Shown here piece after piece: positions 7,971 to 16,651 of a stretch of 64,000 bases of DNA; position 1 is the stretch's first letter, and each line of letters begins with the position of its first letter. The notes beneath the pieces are model-generated. The model was given only the letters and a program-made list of their open reading frames with translations. It was not told the origin of the DNA and made no database searches. The stretch is from contig CALFEQ010000031.1 in the NCBI GenBank assembly GCA_937949945.1, positions 1-64,000 on the forward strand. Direction: 5' to 3'. Origin of the DNA: an uncultured Myxococcales bacterium (GTDB taxonomy: Bacteria > Myxococcota_A > Polyangia > Polyangiales > Polyangiaceae). A program made the position numbers and the translations under genes.

Positions 7971-9353
7971 ATGAGCGTCGACCCCCAGCGCCCCACTCTC
8001 CGCTTCGACGCCGGAACGCTGCTGCTCGTCGGCGTCGACAAAGACGATGCGCGCGTCCCCGAGTTCCTCTCCTGGGACGCGCGCACGGCTTGTTTTCGCG
8101 CGCCCGCGATCGCGTATGCGGCGACGGTGCTCGGCCTGCGCCGCGCGGGCGTCGCCTTCGAAGACGAAGCGCGCCGCTACGAGGAGCTGAAGCAGGGCGC
8201 GCTCGTTCATCGCACGCCGCGCCCGTACCAGGCCGAGGCGCTCGAGGCGTGGAAGCGCGCGGGCGGCCGAGGCGTCGTCGTCCTGCCGACCGGCGCCGGC
8301 AAGACGCAGGTCGCGATGATGGCGATCGACGATCGGCGCAGGAGCACGCTCGTCGTCGCGCCGACGCTCGACCTCGTCCGGCAGTGGTACGACGTGCTCG
8401 CGGCGACGTTCGGCGTGCCGATCGGCGTCATCGGCGGCGGAGAGCACGTCGTCCGCCCGCTCACCGTGACCACGTACGACTCGGCGTACCTGCACATGGA
8501 GCACCTCGGCGCGCGCTTCGGCCTGCTCGTGTTCGACGAGTGCCACCATCTGCCGAGCCCGACGTACGCGCTCGCGGCGCGCCTGTCGCTCGCGCCGTTC
8601 CGTCTCGGCCTCACCGCCACGCCGGAGCGCGCCGACGGGCTCGACGCGGCGCTCGCGAAGCTCGTCGGCCCGACGGTGTACCGGCGCGACATCGGCGAGC
8701 TCGCGGGCGAGTACCTCGCCGAGTACGACACCGAGCGCATCGAGGTCGAGCTCACGCCCGAAGAGCGCGCGGAGCACGACGCCGAGCGCGCGATCTACCG
8801 CGACTTCCTCGTCAAGCACGGCATCGTGATGTCGAGCGCGCGCGGCTTCGGCGAGTTCGTCATGCGCGCCTCGCGCACGGCCGAGGGTCGGCGTGCGATG
8901 CGCGCGTACCGGAGGCAGCGCGAGCTCGCGTTCGCGGCGACGGCGAAGCTCGCGTACCTCGAGCATCTCCTCACGATCCACCGCCACGATCGCGCGCTCG
9001 TCTTCACGCAGGACAACGCGACCGCTCACCTCGTCTCGCGGCGCTTCCTCGTGCCGGTGATCACGCACCAGACGAAGGTGACCGAGCGGAGCGCGATCCT
9101 CGCCGGATTCGCGGCGGGGACCTACGGCGCGATCGTGACGTCGAAGGTCCTCAACGAAGGCGTGGACGTGCCGGACGCGAACGTCGCGATCGTGCTCTCC
9201 GGCAGCGGCTCGGTGCGCGAGCACGTCCAGCGGCTCGGGCGCATCCTCCGCCAGCGTGAAGGCAAGCGCGCCGTCCTCTACGAGATCGTGACGGCGCGCA
9301 CGACGGAGACGTTCACGAGCGAGAGGAGGCGCGACCACGATGCTTACCGCTGA
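7971..9353 (+). CDS. XPB-type DNA helicase (SF2)
   Basis: A 460-residue superfamily 2 helicase with all key motifs: Walker A PTGAGKT (about 106-112), DECH box (189-192), TAT (215-217), and a motif VI region QRLGRILRQREGK near the C-terminus. The N-terminal 80 residues match the damage-recognition-like start of archaeal and bacterial XPB proteins. The next gene overlaps it by 14 bp and encodes a DUF790/Bax1 nuclease. In archaea, Bax1 and XPB form a helicase-nuclease complex that opens and cuts damaged DNA, so the pairing strongly supports this identity and a DNA-repair role. Confidence 0.85.
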   Translation: MSVDPQRPTLRFDAGTLLLVGVDKDDARVPEFLSWDARTACFRAPAIAYAATVLGLRRAGVAFEDEARRYEELKQGALVHRTPRPYQAEALEAWKRAGGRGVVVLPTGAGKTQVAMMAIDDRRRSTLVVAPTLDLVRQWYDVLAATFGVPIGVIGGGEHVVRPLTVTTYDSAYLHMEHLGARFGLLVFDECHHLPSPTYALAARLSLAPFRLGLTATPERADGLDAALAKLVGPTVYRRDIGELAGEYLAEYDTERIEVELTPEERAEHDAERAIYRDFLVKHGIVMSSARGFGEFVMRASRTAEGRRAMRAYRRQRELAFAATAKLAYLEHLLTIHRHDRALVFTQDNATAHLVSRRFLVPVITHQTKVTERSAILAGFAAGTYGAIVTSKVLNEGVDVPDANVAIVLSGSGSVREHVQRLGRILRQREGKRAVLYEIVTARTTETFTSERRRDHDAYR

Positions 9354-10593
9354 TCTGGTCGACGCCCGGCGAAAGGAAGGCACGCTCGTCCTGCGCTCGC
9401 TCGACGCCGCGGGACGCGCGGAGGCGCTGGCCCTCGCGGAGGCGTACCTCGAAGCGGCGCGAGAGCTCGTCGGGCACCGGCGCGAGGAGCTCGAAGAGGC
9501 CTGGGACGCCGTCGCGGCCGAGAAGACCAAGAAACGCTTCAAGCTCGCCGCGGGCCTGCGCAAGCTCGCCGCGGACGCGTGCACGTTCGAAGCCGAGACG
9601 GACGTGGATCCCGTCGAGCTGCGCCGCGTCCTGTTCACGCGGGCGAGCGAGGCGCGCCGGCGCGACGGCGAACGCTTCGATCGCGCGCGCGTGCTCGCCG
9701 AGGCGGCGCGCGAGCTCGGCCTCGAGCCCGACACGGTCGAGCGCGCGATGTTCTCCGATCTCAAGGCCGAGCACGTCCTGCGCGCGGCCCCGACGCTCGA
9801 CGCCGCGAGCCTCGTCGAGGCGTGGGAGCTCGGACAGGCGCAGGCGGTCCTCCTCACGGCCGTCCGCATCACGTGCGAGATCTCCGCGGCGTCTCCGGGC
9901 CTCGCGCGCGCGTTCTTCGCGAAGCTCAAGTTCCACAAGCTCCTCTTCTCGGTCGAGCGGACGGACACCGGATGGCGCGTCGTCATCGACGGCCCGTACT
10001 CGATGTTCGAGTCGGTCACGAAGTACGGCCTCAAGCTCGCGTGCGTGCTCCCCGCGCTCCGCGCGCTCGAGCGTTGGTCGCTCGTGGCGGACGTCCGCTG
10101 GGGCAAGGCGCGCGAGCCGCTCGTCTTCCGGCTGTCGAGCAAGCCGGCGCGCGGCGGCTCGCGCGGAGCATCGCGCGGCGCGAAGAGCGACGCGCCGCAG
10201 ACCGAGCCCGACCTCCACCTCTCCGACGAGGTCCGCGAGCTCGCCGAAGGCATCGAGGCGCTCGACACGGGCTGGCGCGCGCGTCCGGCGACCGCGATCC
10301 TCGACGTCCCCGGACACGGCGTGTGCATCCCCGACCTCGAGCTCACGCACCCGGACGATCCGGAGCCCGTGTACGTCGAGGTCCTCGGCTACTGGAGCCG
10401 CGACGCCGTCTTCCGCCGCGTCGAGCTCGCCGAGCGTGGGCTCGGCGCGCGCATCGTCTTCGCGGTGAGCTCGCGCCTTCGCGTCAGCGCGGAGGTGCTC
10501 GACGAGTCGGTCCCGGCGTCGCTCTTCGTCTACAAGGGCAAGATGAGCCCGCGCGCGGTGATCGAGCGCGCGGAGAAGACGCGCCGTACGTGA
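9340..10593 (+). CDS. DUF790/Bax1-type nuclease, partner of XPB helicase
   Basis: A 417-residue protein overlapping the helicase gene by 14 bp, consistent with translational coupling. The N-terminus (MLTADLVDARRKEGTLVLR) and the following helical region match the DUF790 family. The C-terminal part has a PD-(D/E)XK-like arrangement: a strand with LDVPG, then IPDLELTH and VYVEVLGYWSRD, supplying the acidic and Glu-x-Leu positions expected at the metal site. Bax1 homologues cut DNA ahead of the XPB-unwound bubble. The final 50 residues carry FVYKGKMSPRAV. Bacterial copies of this pair are uncommon. Confidence 0.8.
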   Translation: MLTADLVDARRKEGTLVLRSLDAAGRAEALALAEAYLEAARELVGHRREELEEAWDAVAAEKTKKRFKLAAGLRKLAADACTFEAETDVDPVELRRVLFTRASEARRRDGERFDRARVLAEAARELGLEPDTVERAMFSDLKAEHVLRAAPTLDAASLVEAWELGQAQAVLLTAVRITCEISAASPGLARAFFAKLKFHKLLFSVERTDTGWRVVIDGPYSMFESVTKYGLKLACVLPALRALERWSLVADVRWGKAREPLVFRLSSKPARGGSRGASRGAKSDAPQTEPDLHLSDEVRELAEGIEALDTGWRARPATAILDVPGHGVCIPDLELTHPDDPEPVYVEVLGYWSRDAVFRRVELAERGLGARIVFAVSSRLRVSAEVLDESVPASLFVYKGKMSPRAVIERAEKTRRT

Positions 10594-10662
10594 GCGCGCC
10601 TCGGCGATCGCGCAGGCGGTGTATCCTCGACGGAAGGGGAGCCCCGGCCGGAGAGCTATCGC

Positions 10663-11004
10663 ATGAACGTGTCCCGTCGTGTCCTTGGTGTCTTTCTCTG
10701 CGTCGCCGTCGCCGGCTTCGTCGCGTGCACCGGCGGGCCGGGAGCACCTCCGACGCCCTATGAGCAGGACGAACCGGACGGGGGCTCGGCCGACTCCGGC
10801 ACCACGCGGCCGCCCGACGAAGACTGCAGCAACGCCGGCTGCGCCCTCCCGCCGAAGTGCAAACCGGACGGCACGCCCGGCCCCAGACCGCGATGCTCGT
10901 GCTCGTGTTCCGCCGGCGAAATCATCGACGGGATGATGTGCACCGAGCTCGGGTGCCTCGCGCCGCTGCCCGACGCCGGCGACGACGCGGGCGACGGAGG
11001 GTAG
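10663..11004 (+). CDS. Small Cys-rich lipoprotein
   Basis: A 113-residue lipoprotein: a basic start and hydrophobic core end in GFVAC (lipobox, Cys21). The mature part is Pro/Asp/Gly-rich with a cluster of cysteines (CSNAGCALPPKCKPDGTPG, CSCSCSAGE) and a DAGDDAGDGG tail. The Cys spacing suggests small disulfide-bonded knots. Function unknown. The linker style is shared with several other lipoproteins in this window. Confidence 0.6.
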   Translation: MNVSRRVLGVFLCVAVAGFVACTGGPGAPPTPYEQDEPDGGSADSGTTRPPDEDCSNAGCALPPKCKPDGTPGPRPRCSCSCSAGEIIDGMMCTELGCLAPLPDAGDDAGDGG

Positions 11005-11010
11005 CCACCG

Positions 11011-11939
11011 ATGGCCGCGCCGTTGGAGGACCTCTCGTCCGTCTGTCACGACGATCGCGTCGCGCGCGTCGTCGACCTCGGGAGGCGATGCGCCGACGAC
11101 CCGAAGGCACGCGAGGCGATCGACGGCCTCGAGGGCGGCGACGCGTTCGCACGGATGCTGGCGACGTGGTCCCCGCCGATCGCCTCACGAAGACCAGCGA
11201 CGCGCGCCTCTCGGGCCTCCTCGCGCGCGTGCTCTCGCGGAAGGAGCCGGAGGCGCAGCTCGACCTGCTGCGGAGCGCGCCCTGGCTCGCCGTGCAGGAC
11301 CCCGAGCGCACGCTCCTCGCGGCGTGTCGCGCGCGCATCCTCTCCCCGTACGACGACGAGGTCGCGGCCGCGGTCCGCGCGACGCTCGCGCGCTCGACCG
11401 AGGACGACATCCCCGCGCTCCGCACGACGCTCGAAGCGGCGCGCTCCGACCCGCGCACGTTCTCCGTCGCGCTGAAGACGCTTTTTTCGCACGGCCGCGG
11501 TCGTCGCGTCTACGTGCTCGCCGCCGCGGCCGCCGAGGCGGCGAGCGGCTCCGATCCCGCGCTCGCTCCCGCGCGTGTCCGCTGCGCCCGCGTCGCGCGG
11601 CCGGACCAGCTCGCGGCGGTGCTCGAGGAGGTCGCCGCGGCGGATCACTTCTCGTCGGACGTGAGCGCGGAGGCGCGAGACGCGATCCAAGCGCTCTCGT
11701 TCGACGACCTGCTCGCGCTCGAGTCGGCGCTCGCGTCGAGCGCACACGCGGAGCTGCGCCGCCTCGCGGTCCGCGCGCTCGAGCGCGACGCCGGTCCCGG
11801 TCGCGGCTGGACGGCCGAACGCCTCGAGCGCCTCGCGCGCTACCAGCGCGACCCTTCGCCGATCGTCTCCGGCGCCGCGAACGTCCTCTTCCCGCCGCGC
11901 GAGCTCGCTCCGTCCCGCGCTCGCACCGGCTCGCCCTGA
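11011..11939 (+). CDS. HEAT-repeat-like helical protein, interrupted by a one-base frameshift
   Basis: Reading starts at ATG 11011 (MAAPLEDLSSVCHDD...) seven bases after the previous gene and runs to LATWSP. At the CCCC run 11171-11174 coding continues in another frame as PADRLTKTSD..., ending at 11939. Adding one C restores a continuous protein of about 310 residues. The sequence is repeated helix pairs rich in Ala, Arg and Glu, ending with RLERLARYQRDPSPIVSGAA, typical of HEAT-like solenoids that act as protein-binding scaffolds. Either a sequencing indel or a recent inactivation; both halves keep normal codon bias. Confidence 0.6.
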
Positions 11940-11996
11940 TGCCGCTCGGGCGACCGCTTCTCGAGCGCGTCGATGCGCCCGTCGTGGCATGCCGCC

Positions 11997-12758
11997 TCAA
12001 GCCGGCCGGCCGAAACGCAGGATGATCCCGAGCCAGCCTCGCGCGAGATAAAGGAAGTTGATGGCGACGTAGATCCAGAACATCACGTCGAGTCGCCCGA
12101 GGAGCGCGAAGAGCCAGATGTGGCTCGGGTAGTGGTTGAGGAAGCGGAGGAACGTCGTGACGAGCGCGCCGATCTTGCCGACGAGCGACTTCGGCTTCAC
12201 GTGCTCCACCGTCTCGTAGTGCGCCTCGACGGTGGACTCGCGCCCGCTCACCTCGGGGCGACGGACGAAGTTCGTGAGTGACGTCGCCGACGCGAGGATG
12301 ATGGCGCCGGCGATCCCGGCGAAGAGGAACCCGGGCGTGCCGGCCGGCCACTCCGTGCCGTCGATGCCGAGCGCGCCGCTGCGCCAGAAACGGATCGGGA
12401 GCGCCGAGGCGAGGAGCACCGCCTTGATCTCGTCGGTGAAGAAGTCGAAGAGGTGCCCCGCCTTCGACGCGACCTTCTTCCACCGCGCGAGCATCCCGTC
12501 GACGCAGTCGAAGCAGTACGAGATCTCGAGGACCAGCACCGCGATCAGGCCGCCCTCGAACGAGGGCAGCGCGACGAAGAGCGCGACCGCGATGACGAAG
12601 ACGAACAGGTTGAGGAGCGTGACCTGGTTCGGCGTGATCGGCGTCTTCGCGAAGAGCGCCACGACGGCCGCCGCGATCGGCCGCATGAAGTAGACGTTGA
12701 AGAGCAGATCGTGCTTCTTGCGCGTGGCCCGATAGACCTCGATCGCCGACCCGATCAT
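11997..12758 (-). CDS. CDP-alcohol phosphatidyltransferase family protein
   Basis: A 253-residue integral membrane enzyme. The complete family signature D-x2-DG-x2-AR-x8-G-x3-D-x3-D is present as DCVDGMLAR...GHLFDFFTD, so the metal-binding and catalytic aspartates are intact. About six hydrophobic helices surround it, matching the six-helix fold. Such enzymes displace CMP from a CDP-alcohol to make phospholipids or inositol/glycerol phosphates at the inner membrane. The signature cannot tell which alcohol is used. An Arg/Lys-rich N-terminus (YRATRKKHD) precedes the first helix. It is divergent from the lipoprotein gene at 12889. Confidence 0.85.
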   Translation of the reverse strand: MIGSAIEVYRATRKKHDLLFNVYFMRPIAAAVVALFAKTPITPNQVTLLNLFVFVIAVALFVALPSFEGGLIAVLVLEISYCFDCVDGMLARWKKVASKAGHLFDFFTDEIKAVLLASALPIRFWRSGALGIDGTEWPAGTPGFLFAGIAGAIILASATSLTNFVRRPEVSGRESTVEAHYETVEHVKPKSLVGKIGALVTTFLRFLNHYPSHIWLFALLGRLDVMFWIYVAINFLYLARGWLGIILRFGRPA

Positions 12759-12888
12759 CGCGCGCAGCCTACTACGAGAGGCCGAGGCGCGGCGCGCGCG
12801 TACAGAAAAAGATCAATCATGCCGCAGCATTGACGCATGTAAACAAACGTGTGTTGCGCACCGCGTCATCGTGATTAGAAAGGGCGCG

Positions 12889-13599
12889 ATGAAACGGTTC
12901 GGTCTCGCGCTTTCCTTCTTCCTTGCCGCGTGCGGTGCCTTCTCCGACGACTACGAGGAGCTCGCGCCGTGGTCGGCCCCCCAGGAGCCCGACGTCTTCC
13001 GGCTCGCCGAAGCGGACGCCACGCCGTTCGCGGTGACGCGCATCGCACGCGGCGAAGCTCTCGTCGCGAAGCTCGGCGCCGCCGAGACGACGTGCGCGGA
13101 TCGCCTCGCTCGCCCGGCGTGCCCCGTCGTCTCGATCGACCTGTCGCGATCGAGGCTCGACGCGGCGGAAGAACGCGCCGTACGCGAGCGCATCCTGGAA
13201 GGCAGCGCCTTCGTCCTCGCGAAGCTCGTCGCGGACGCCGACGCGGGCACCGGGCGCCTCGTCGTGAGCGAGGTGTTCCTCCGCAGCAGCGCCGCCCCGG
13301 CGCTCGCGCACGAGCGCGTCCCGATGGAGGTCCCCGTGACGCTCCGAGGCGATCGCGCGACGTGCCGCTCGAATCGCTCGTGCCGTTGGCTCGTCTCCGA
13401 GCCGCTCGACGGTCGCAGCCCGACGTCGAGCCACGCCGACATCGATCTGTCGTTCGTGCAGCTCGATCCCCCGCAGGCCGAAGAACGCATCGCGCACGAA
13501 GGTCTGGTCGTCCACGGCCGCGCGGTGGGTTCGACGTTCGTCGTATCGGCCGTCTACGATCCGCTGCCCGCGCCCGCGCCGGTCGTCGACGTCCGTTAG
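12889..13599 (+). CDS. Lipoprotein of unknown function
   Basis: A 236-residue protein. ATG 12889 was chosen because it follows an AAAGGG ribosome-binding sequence and opens a lipoprotein signal, MKRFGLALSFFLAAC (lipobox LAAC, Cys15). The mature domain mixes alpha and beta elements and has two to three cysteine pairs (TTCADRLARPAC, RATCRSNRSC). I do not recognise the family. The 130 bp upstream are distinctly AT-richer than the surroundings and probably hold the divergent promoters for this gene and the phosphatidyltransferase gene. Confidence 0.6.
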   Translation: MKRFGLALSFFLAACGAFSDDYEELAPWSAPQEPDVFRLAEADATPFAVTRIARGEALVAKLGAAETTCADRLARPACPVVSIDLSRSRLDAAEERAVRERILEGSAFVLAKLVADADAGTGRLVVSEVFLRSSAAPALAHERVPMEVPVTLRGDRATCRSNRSCRWLVSEPLDGRSPTSSHADIDLSFVQLDPPQAEERIAHEGLVVHGRAVGSTFVVSAVYDPLPAPAPVVDVR

Positions 13600-13672
13600 G
13601 ACGTCTCGCCGGAGAGGTCGGATGGGCGGAGACATCGCGCCTTTCCTTCCGCCCGTCCGCCCTCGACTCCGC

Positions 13673-13966
13673 TCAGATCAGCTGCTCGACCCAGTCGCCC
13701 GTCACCTGGCCCGTCGTCACGTCGAGGCGGTTCCAGAAGTTGGCGAGGGCGATCGCCATGACCAGCGCGCTCAGCGCCTGCTCGGAGTAGTGGCGAGAGG
13801 CCTCCTTCCAAACTTCGTCCGGGACCGGGTCCGGTCGATCGGCGAGCCGCGTCGCGGCCTCGGCCAGCGCGAGCGCGGCGCGCTCGGCTTCCGTGTAGTA
13901 GGGAGTCTCTCGCCAGACGGCGAGCGAGAAGATCCGCACGTCGCTCTCACCGAGTCGTTTCAGCAC
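13673..13966 (-). pseudogene. Carboxymuconolactone decarboxylase (AhpD-like) remnant, 5' end missing
   Basis: The 97 residues LKRLGESDVRIFSLAVWRETPYYTE... to the end match the C-terminal two thirds of AhpD-like carboxymuconolactone decarboxylase proteins. The normal first 45-50 residues, which carry the family's N-terminal helix and CxxC redox motif, are absent. Upstream of LKRLGES the frame reads only arginines with no homology. The homology ends at about 13966, exactly where an ECF41 sigma-factor remnant begins on the other strand. Without the CxxC it cannot act as a peroxidase or redox protein. Confidence 0.75.
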
Positions 13967-13968
13967 GC

Positions 13969-14231
13969 GACGCCGGCGCGAAGCTGCCGAAGGGGTCGGT
14001 CGAGATCCGCGGCGCGGAGGAGGTGGCTCGAAGGTCGCTCTACTTCTCGCGAAGCGGGGTCGTCCGGCTCCCGGCGCTCGTCAACGGCGCGGCGGGGTCG
14101 TCTGCATGTACGAGGGCAAGCCGCTCTCGGTCATGGCCTTCACGGTCCACGGCGGCAAGATCGCGGAGATCGACATCCTCGGCGATCCCGAGCGCCTCGC
14201 CCGACTCGATCTGTCGGTGCTCGACGGCTGA
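13969..14231 (+). pseudogene. ECF41-type sigma factor remnant (C-terminal SnoaL-like domain only), frameshifted
   Basis: Read from 13969, the frame gives DAGAKLPKGSVEIRGAEEVA..., continuing to LPALVNGAAG. After a one-base shift at the GGGG run 14094-14097 it continues as VVCMYEGKPLSVMAFTV and then GKIAEIDILGDPERLARLDL to the stop at 14231. This is the SnoaL-like C-terminal extension of ECF41 sigma factors. The sigma regions 2 and 4 (about 200 residues) are missing. ECF41 genes are characteristically neighbours of carboxymuconolactone decarboxylase genes, and one such remnant abuts it here on the opposite strand. Confidence 0.75.
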
Positions 14232-14262
14232 CGATCTTCCCTCGTTCCCGAGGGAACCTCGA

Positions 14263-14811
14263 TCAAACCTCGGCGAACAGCCTCTCGAGCTCCTCCTCCG
14301 AGAGATCGCGCGTGTTCGCGCGGAGCGCCTCGGTGAGCTCTGCGTGCGTCATGCCGCCCGCCTCGACGAAGGCCGCGGCGCACTTCGGGTGGAGGTAGCC
14401 CGCGCCCTTCGTCGTCATCATCCCGCGCTCGATCTCGCGCTCGATCGCGACGCGGATCTCGCCCTTCGGGATGTTCTCGCCGCAGCCGAGGCAGCGCGCG
14501 CGGCCGGTCGGCGCCTTGTCGGCGTGCGGGTACGGCGGCGGCTTCTTCGCGTCCGCCTCCGCCATCAGCTTCTCGAGCTCGGCGCGCTGCTCGGCTGGCA
14601 CGTCCTCGACGGTCGCGAGCGTCGCGCGGAGCTCGTCGGTCTTCGAACGTGCGGCGCACGGCAGGTGGTGCCAGCGGTACGTCGTCTCGCCGCCTTCGGC
14701 GAACTGGTTCTCGACCTCCTCGCCGAAGCGGAGCTCGCCCTTCGCGATCGGCTTGCGGCACGTCCTGCAGGTCGCTCTCCCCGACTTCGCCTGTTCGATG
14801 ATGTGCGCCAT
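14263..14811 (-). CDS. Tandem PARP-type zinc-finger protein
   Basis: A 182-residue protein with two zinc modules of the PARP type. The first has CRTC (residues about 15-18) and HHLPC (about 48-52). The second has CLGC (about 107-110) and HPKC (about 140-143), each with the intervening IxKGExR-like segment and aromatic/His pairing typical of the family. A charged helix links them and an acidic helix closes the protein. There is no ADP-ribosyltransferase domain. In eukaryotes this finger reads DNA nicks; stand-alone tandem copies in bacteria have no established job. It lies 45 bp downstream of ettA on the same strand. Confidence 0.75.
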   Translation of the reverse strand: MAHIIEQAKSGRATCRTCRKPIAKGELRFGEEVENQFAEGGETTYRWHHLPCAARSKTDELRATLATVEDVPAEQRAELEKLMAEADAKKPPPYPHADKAPTGRARCLGCGENIPKGEIRVAIEREIERGMMTTKGAGYLHPKCAAAFVEAGGMTHAELTEALRANTRDLSEEELERLFAEV

Positions 14812-14856
14812 CGCCTCTCCCTCGTCGGACGGCTCCGCCCTCGGCTCGGTCGGATC

Positions 14857-16539
14857 TCAGATCGAGGCGAGCTTGCGGAACTTGCCCTTCGGGCCCTTGC
14901 CCTCGGGGCCGTCCTCGCCGAGGCGCCGCTTCCGATCCTCTTCGTACGCCTGGTAGTTGCCGTCGAAGAAGGTCACCTTGCCGTTCCCCTCGAACGCGAG
15001 GATGTGCGTGGCGATGCGATCGAGGAACCAGCGATCGTGGCTGACGACGACCACGCAGCCGGGGAAGCCGAGGAGCGCGGTCTCGAGCGCCTGGAGCGTC
15101 TCGACGTCGAGATCGTTCGTGGGCTCGTCGAGCAGGATCAGGTTCCCGCCCTCCTTGAGCAGCCGCGCGAGATGCACGCGGTTCCGCTCGCCGCCGGACA
15201 GGTCCTTCACCTTCTTCTGCTGATCGGAGCCCTTGAAGTTGAACCACGCGCAATACGCGCGGCTGTTCACCTCGCGCTTGCCGAGGGTGATCGTGGGCTC
15301 GCCGTCGCTGATCACCTCCCAGACGGTCTTGTCGCCTTGGAGGGCTTCGCGCGTCTGGTCGACGTACGAGATCTTCACCGTCTCGCCGATCCGGAGCGTC
15401 CCGCTGTCGGGCTTCTCCAGGCCCACGATCATCTTGAAGAGCGTCGTCTTGCCGGCGCCGTTCGGACCGATGACGCCGACGATGCCGGCGCGCGGCAGGA
15501 TGAACGACAGCCCGTCGATGAGGACGCGATCGCCGAAGCTCTTCTTGAGATCCTTGGCCTCGATGACGAGGTCGCCGAGGCGCGGACCCGGCGGGAGCGT
15601 GATCTCGGTCGGGTCGCGGTCGATCTTCTGCGACTCGGCGAGGAGCGCCTCGTACGCGGCGAGACGCGCCTTGCTCTTCGCCTGACGCGCGCGCGGCGAG
15701 GAGCGGACCCACTCGAGCTCCTGCTTCAGCTTCCGCTGGCGGGCCGATTCCTGCTTCTCCTGTTGCGCGAGGCGCGCGGCCTTCTGCTCGAGCCAGCCCG
15801 AGTAGTTGCCCTGATACGGATAGCCCTTGCCGTGATCGAGCTCGAGGATCCAGCCCGCGACGTTGTCGAGGAAGTAACGGTCGTGCGTGACCGCGACGAC
15901 GGTGCCCTTGTACTCCTGCAGGAACCGCTCGAGCCACGCGACGGACTCGGCGTCGAGGTGGTTCGTCGGCTCGTCGAGCAGGAGCATGTCCGGGCGCGAG
16001 AGGAGCAGCCGGCAGAGCGCCACGCGGCGCTTCTCGCCGCCGGACAGGTGCGCGATCTCGGCGTCCTTCGGCGGGACGCGCAGCGCCTCCATCGCGACCT
16101 CGATGTGATGGTCGAGGTTCCATGCGTCCGCGGCGTCGAGCTTGTCCTGCAGCGCGGCCTGCTCGTCGAGGAGCGCCTGCATGGCGTCGTCGTCCATCGG
16201 CTCGCCGAGCTTCGCGGAGATCTCCTCGAAGCGCGCGATGAGGTCCCGCGTCTCCTTGACGCCCTCGTTCACGGCGTCCCAGACGGTCTTCGCGTTGCCG
16301 AGCTCGGGCTCTTGCGCGAAGTAGCCGATGCGCGTGCCCGGGTGCGGCTTCGCCTCGCCGGTGAACTGCGTGTCGACGCCGGCCATGATTCGGAGCAGCG
16401 AGCTCTTGCCCGAACCGTTCGCGCCGATGACCCCAATCTTCGCGCCCGGGTAGAACGCGAGGTGGATGTTCTCGAGGACGCGTTTGTCGGGCGGGTGGAC
16501 CTTGGTCACACCCTGCATGGTGAAGATGAACTCGGGCAT
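14857..16539 (-). CDS. ettA: Energy-dependent translational throttle protein EttA (ABC-F)
   Basis: A 560-residue ABC-F ATPase with two nucleotide-binding domains and no membrane domain. The motifs are GANGSGKSS and GPNGAGKTT (Walker A), LSGGEKRR and LSGGERNR (signatures), and DEPTNHLD and DEPTNDLD (Walker B). The start MPEFIFTMQGVTK, the arm and the linker region (EQKAARLAQQEKQESARQ) match EttA rather than other ABC-F members. Length is normal for EttA. It binds the ribosomal E site and gates entry into elongation according to the ADP/ATP ratio. The C-terminus is intact. Confidence 0.93.
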   Translation of the reverse strand: MPEFIFTMQGVTKVHPPDKRVLENIHLAFYPGAKIGVIGANGSGKSSLLRIMAGVDTQFTGEAKPHPGTRIGYFAQEPELGNAKTVWDAVNEGVKETRDLIARFEEISAKLGEPMDDDAMQALLDEQAALQDKLDAADAWNLDHHIEVAMEALRVPPKDAEIAHLSGGEKRRVALCRLLLSRPDMLLLDEPTNHLDAESVAWLERFLQEYKGTVVAVTHDRYFLDNVAGWILELDHGKGYPYQGNYSGWLEQKAARLAQQEKQESARQRKLKQELEWVRSSPRARQAKSKARLAAYEALLAESQKIDRDPTEITLPPGPRLGDLVIEAKDLKKSFGDRVLIDGLSFILPRAGIVGVIGPNGAGKTTLFKMIVGLEKPDSGTLRIGETVKISYVDQTREALQGDKTVWEVISDGEPTITLGKREVNSRAYCAWFNFKGSDQQKKVKDLSGGERNRVHLARLLKEGGNLILLDEPTNDLDVETLQALETALLGFPGCVVVVSHDRWFLDRIATHILAFEGNGKVTFFDGNYQAYEEDRKRRLGEDGPEGKGPKGKFRKLASI

Positions 16540-16651
16540 TTCAGGGCGGGGAGTCTAGCGCCGTCCCCGCGTTTTGTTCACACCCGAAAGGGAGGGTACG
16601 AGCACGAGCTCGCCCGTTGACGGGGCCCTCTCGTCGCGTCACACCGACGCC

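Noticed and set aside
14023..16620. Very long plus-strand open frame (865 codons) antisense to ettA
   Set aside because: It mirrors the ettA coding strand; its translation is Leu/Arg/Glu repetitive with no domains, a typical effect of high-GC codon bias. Only its first part coincides with the real sigma remnant.
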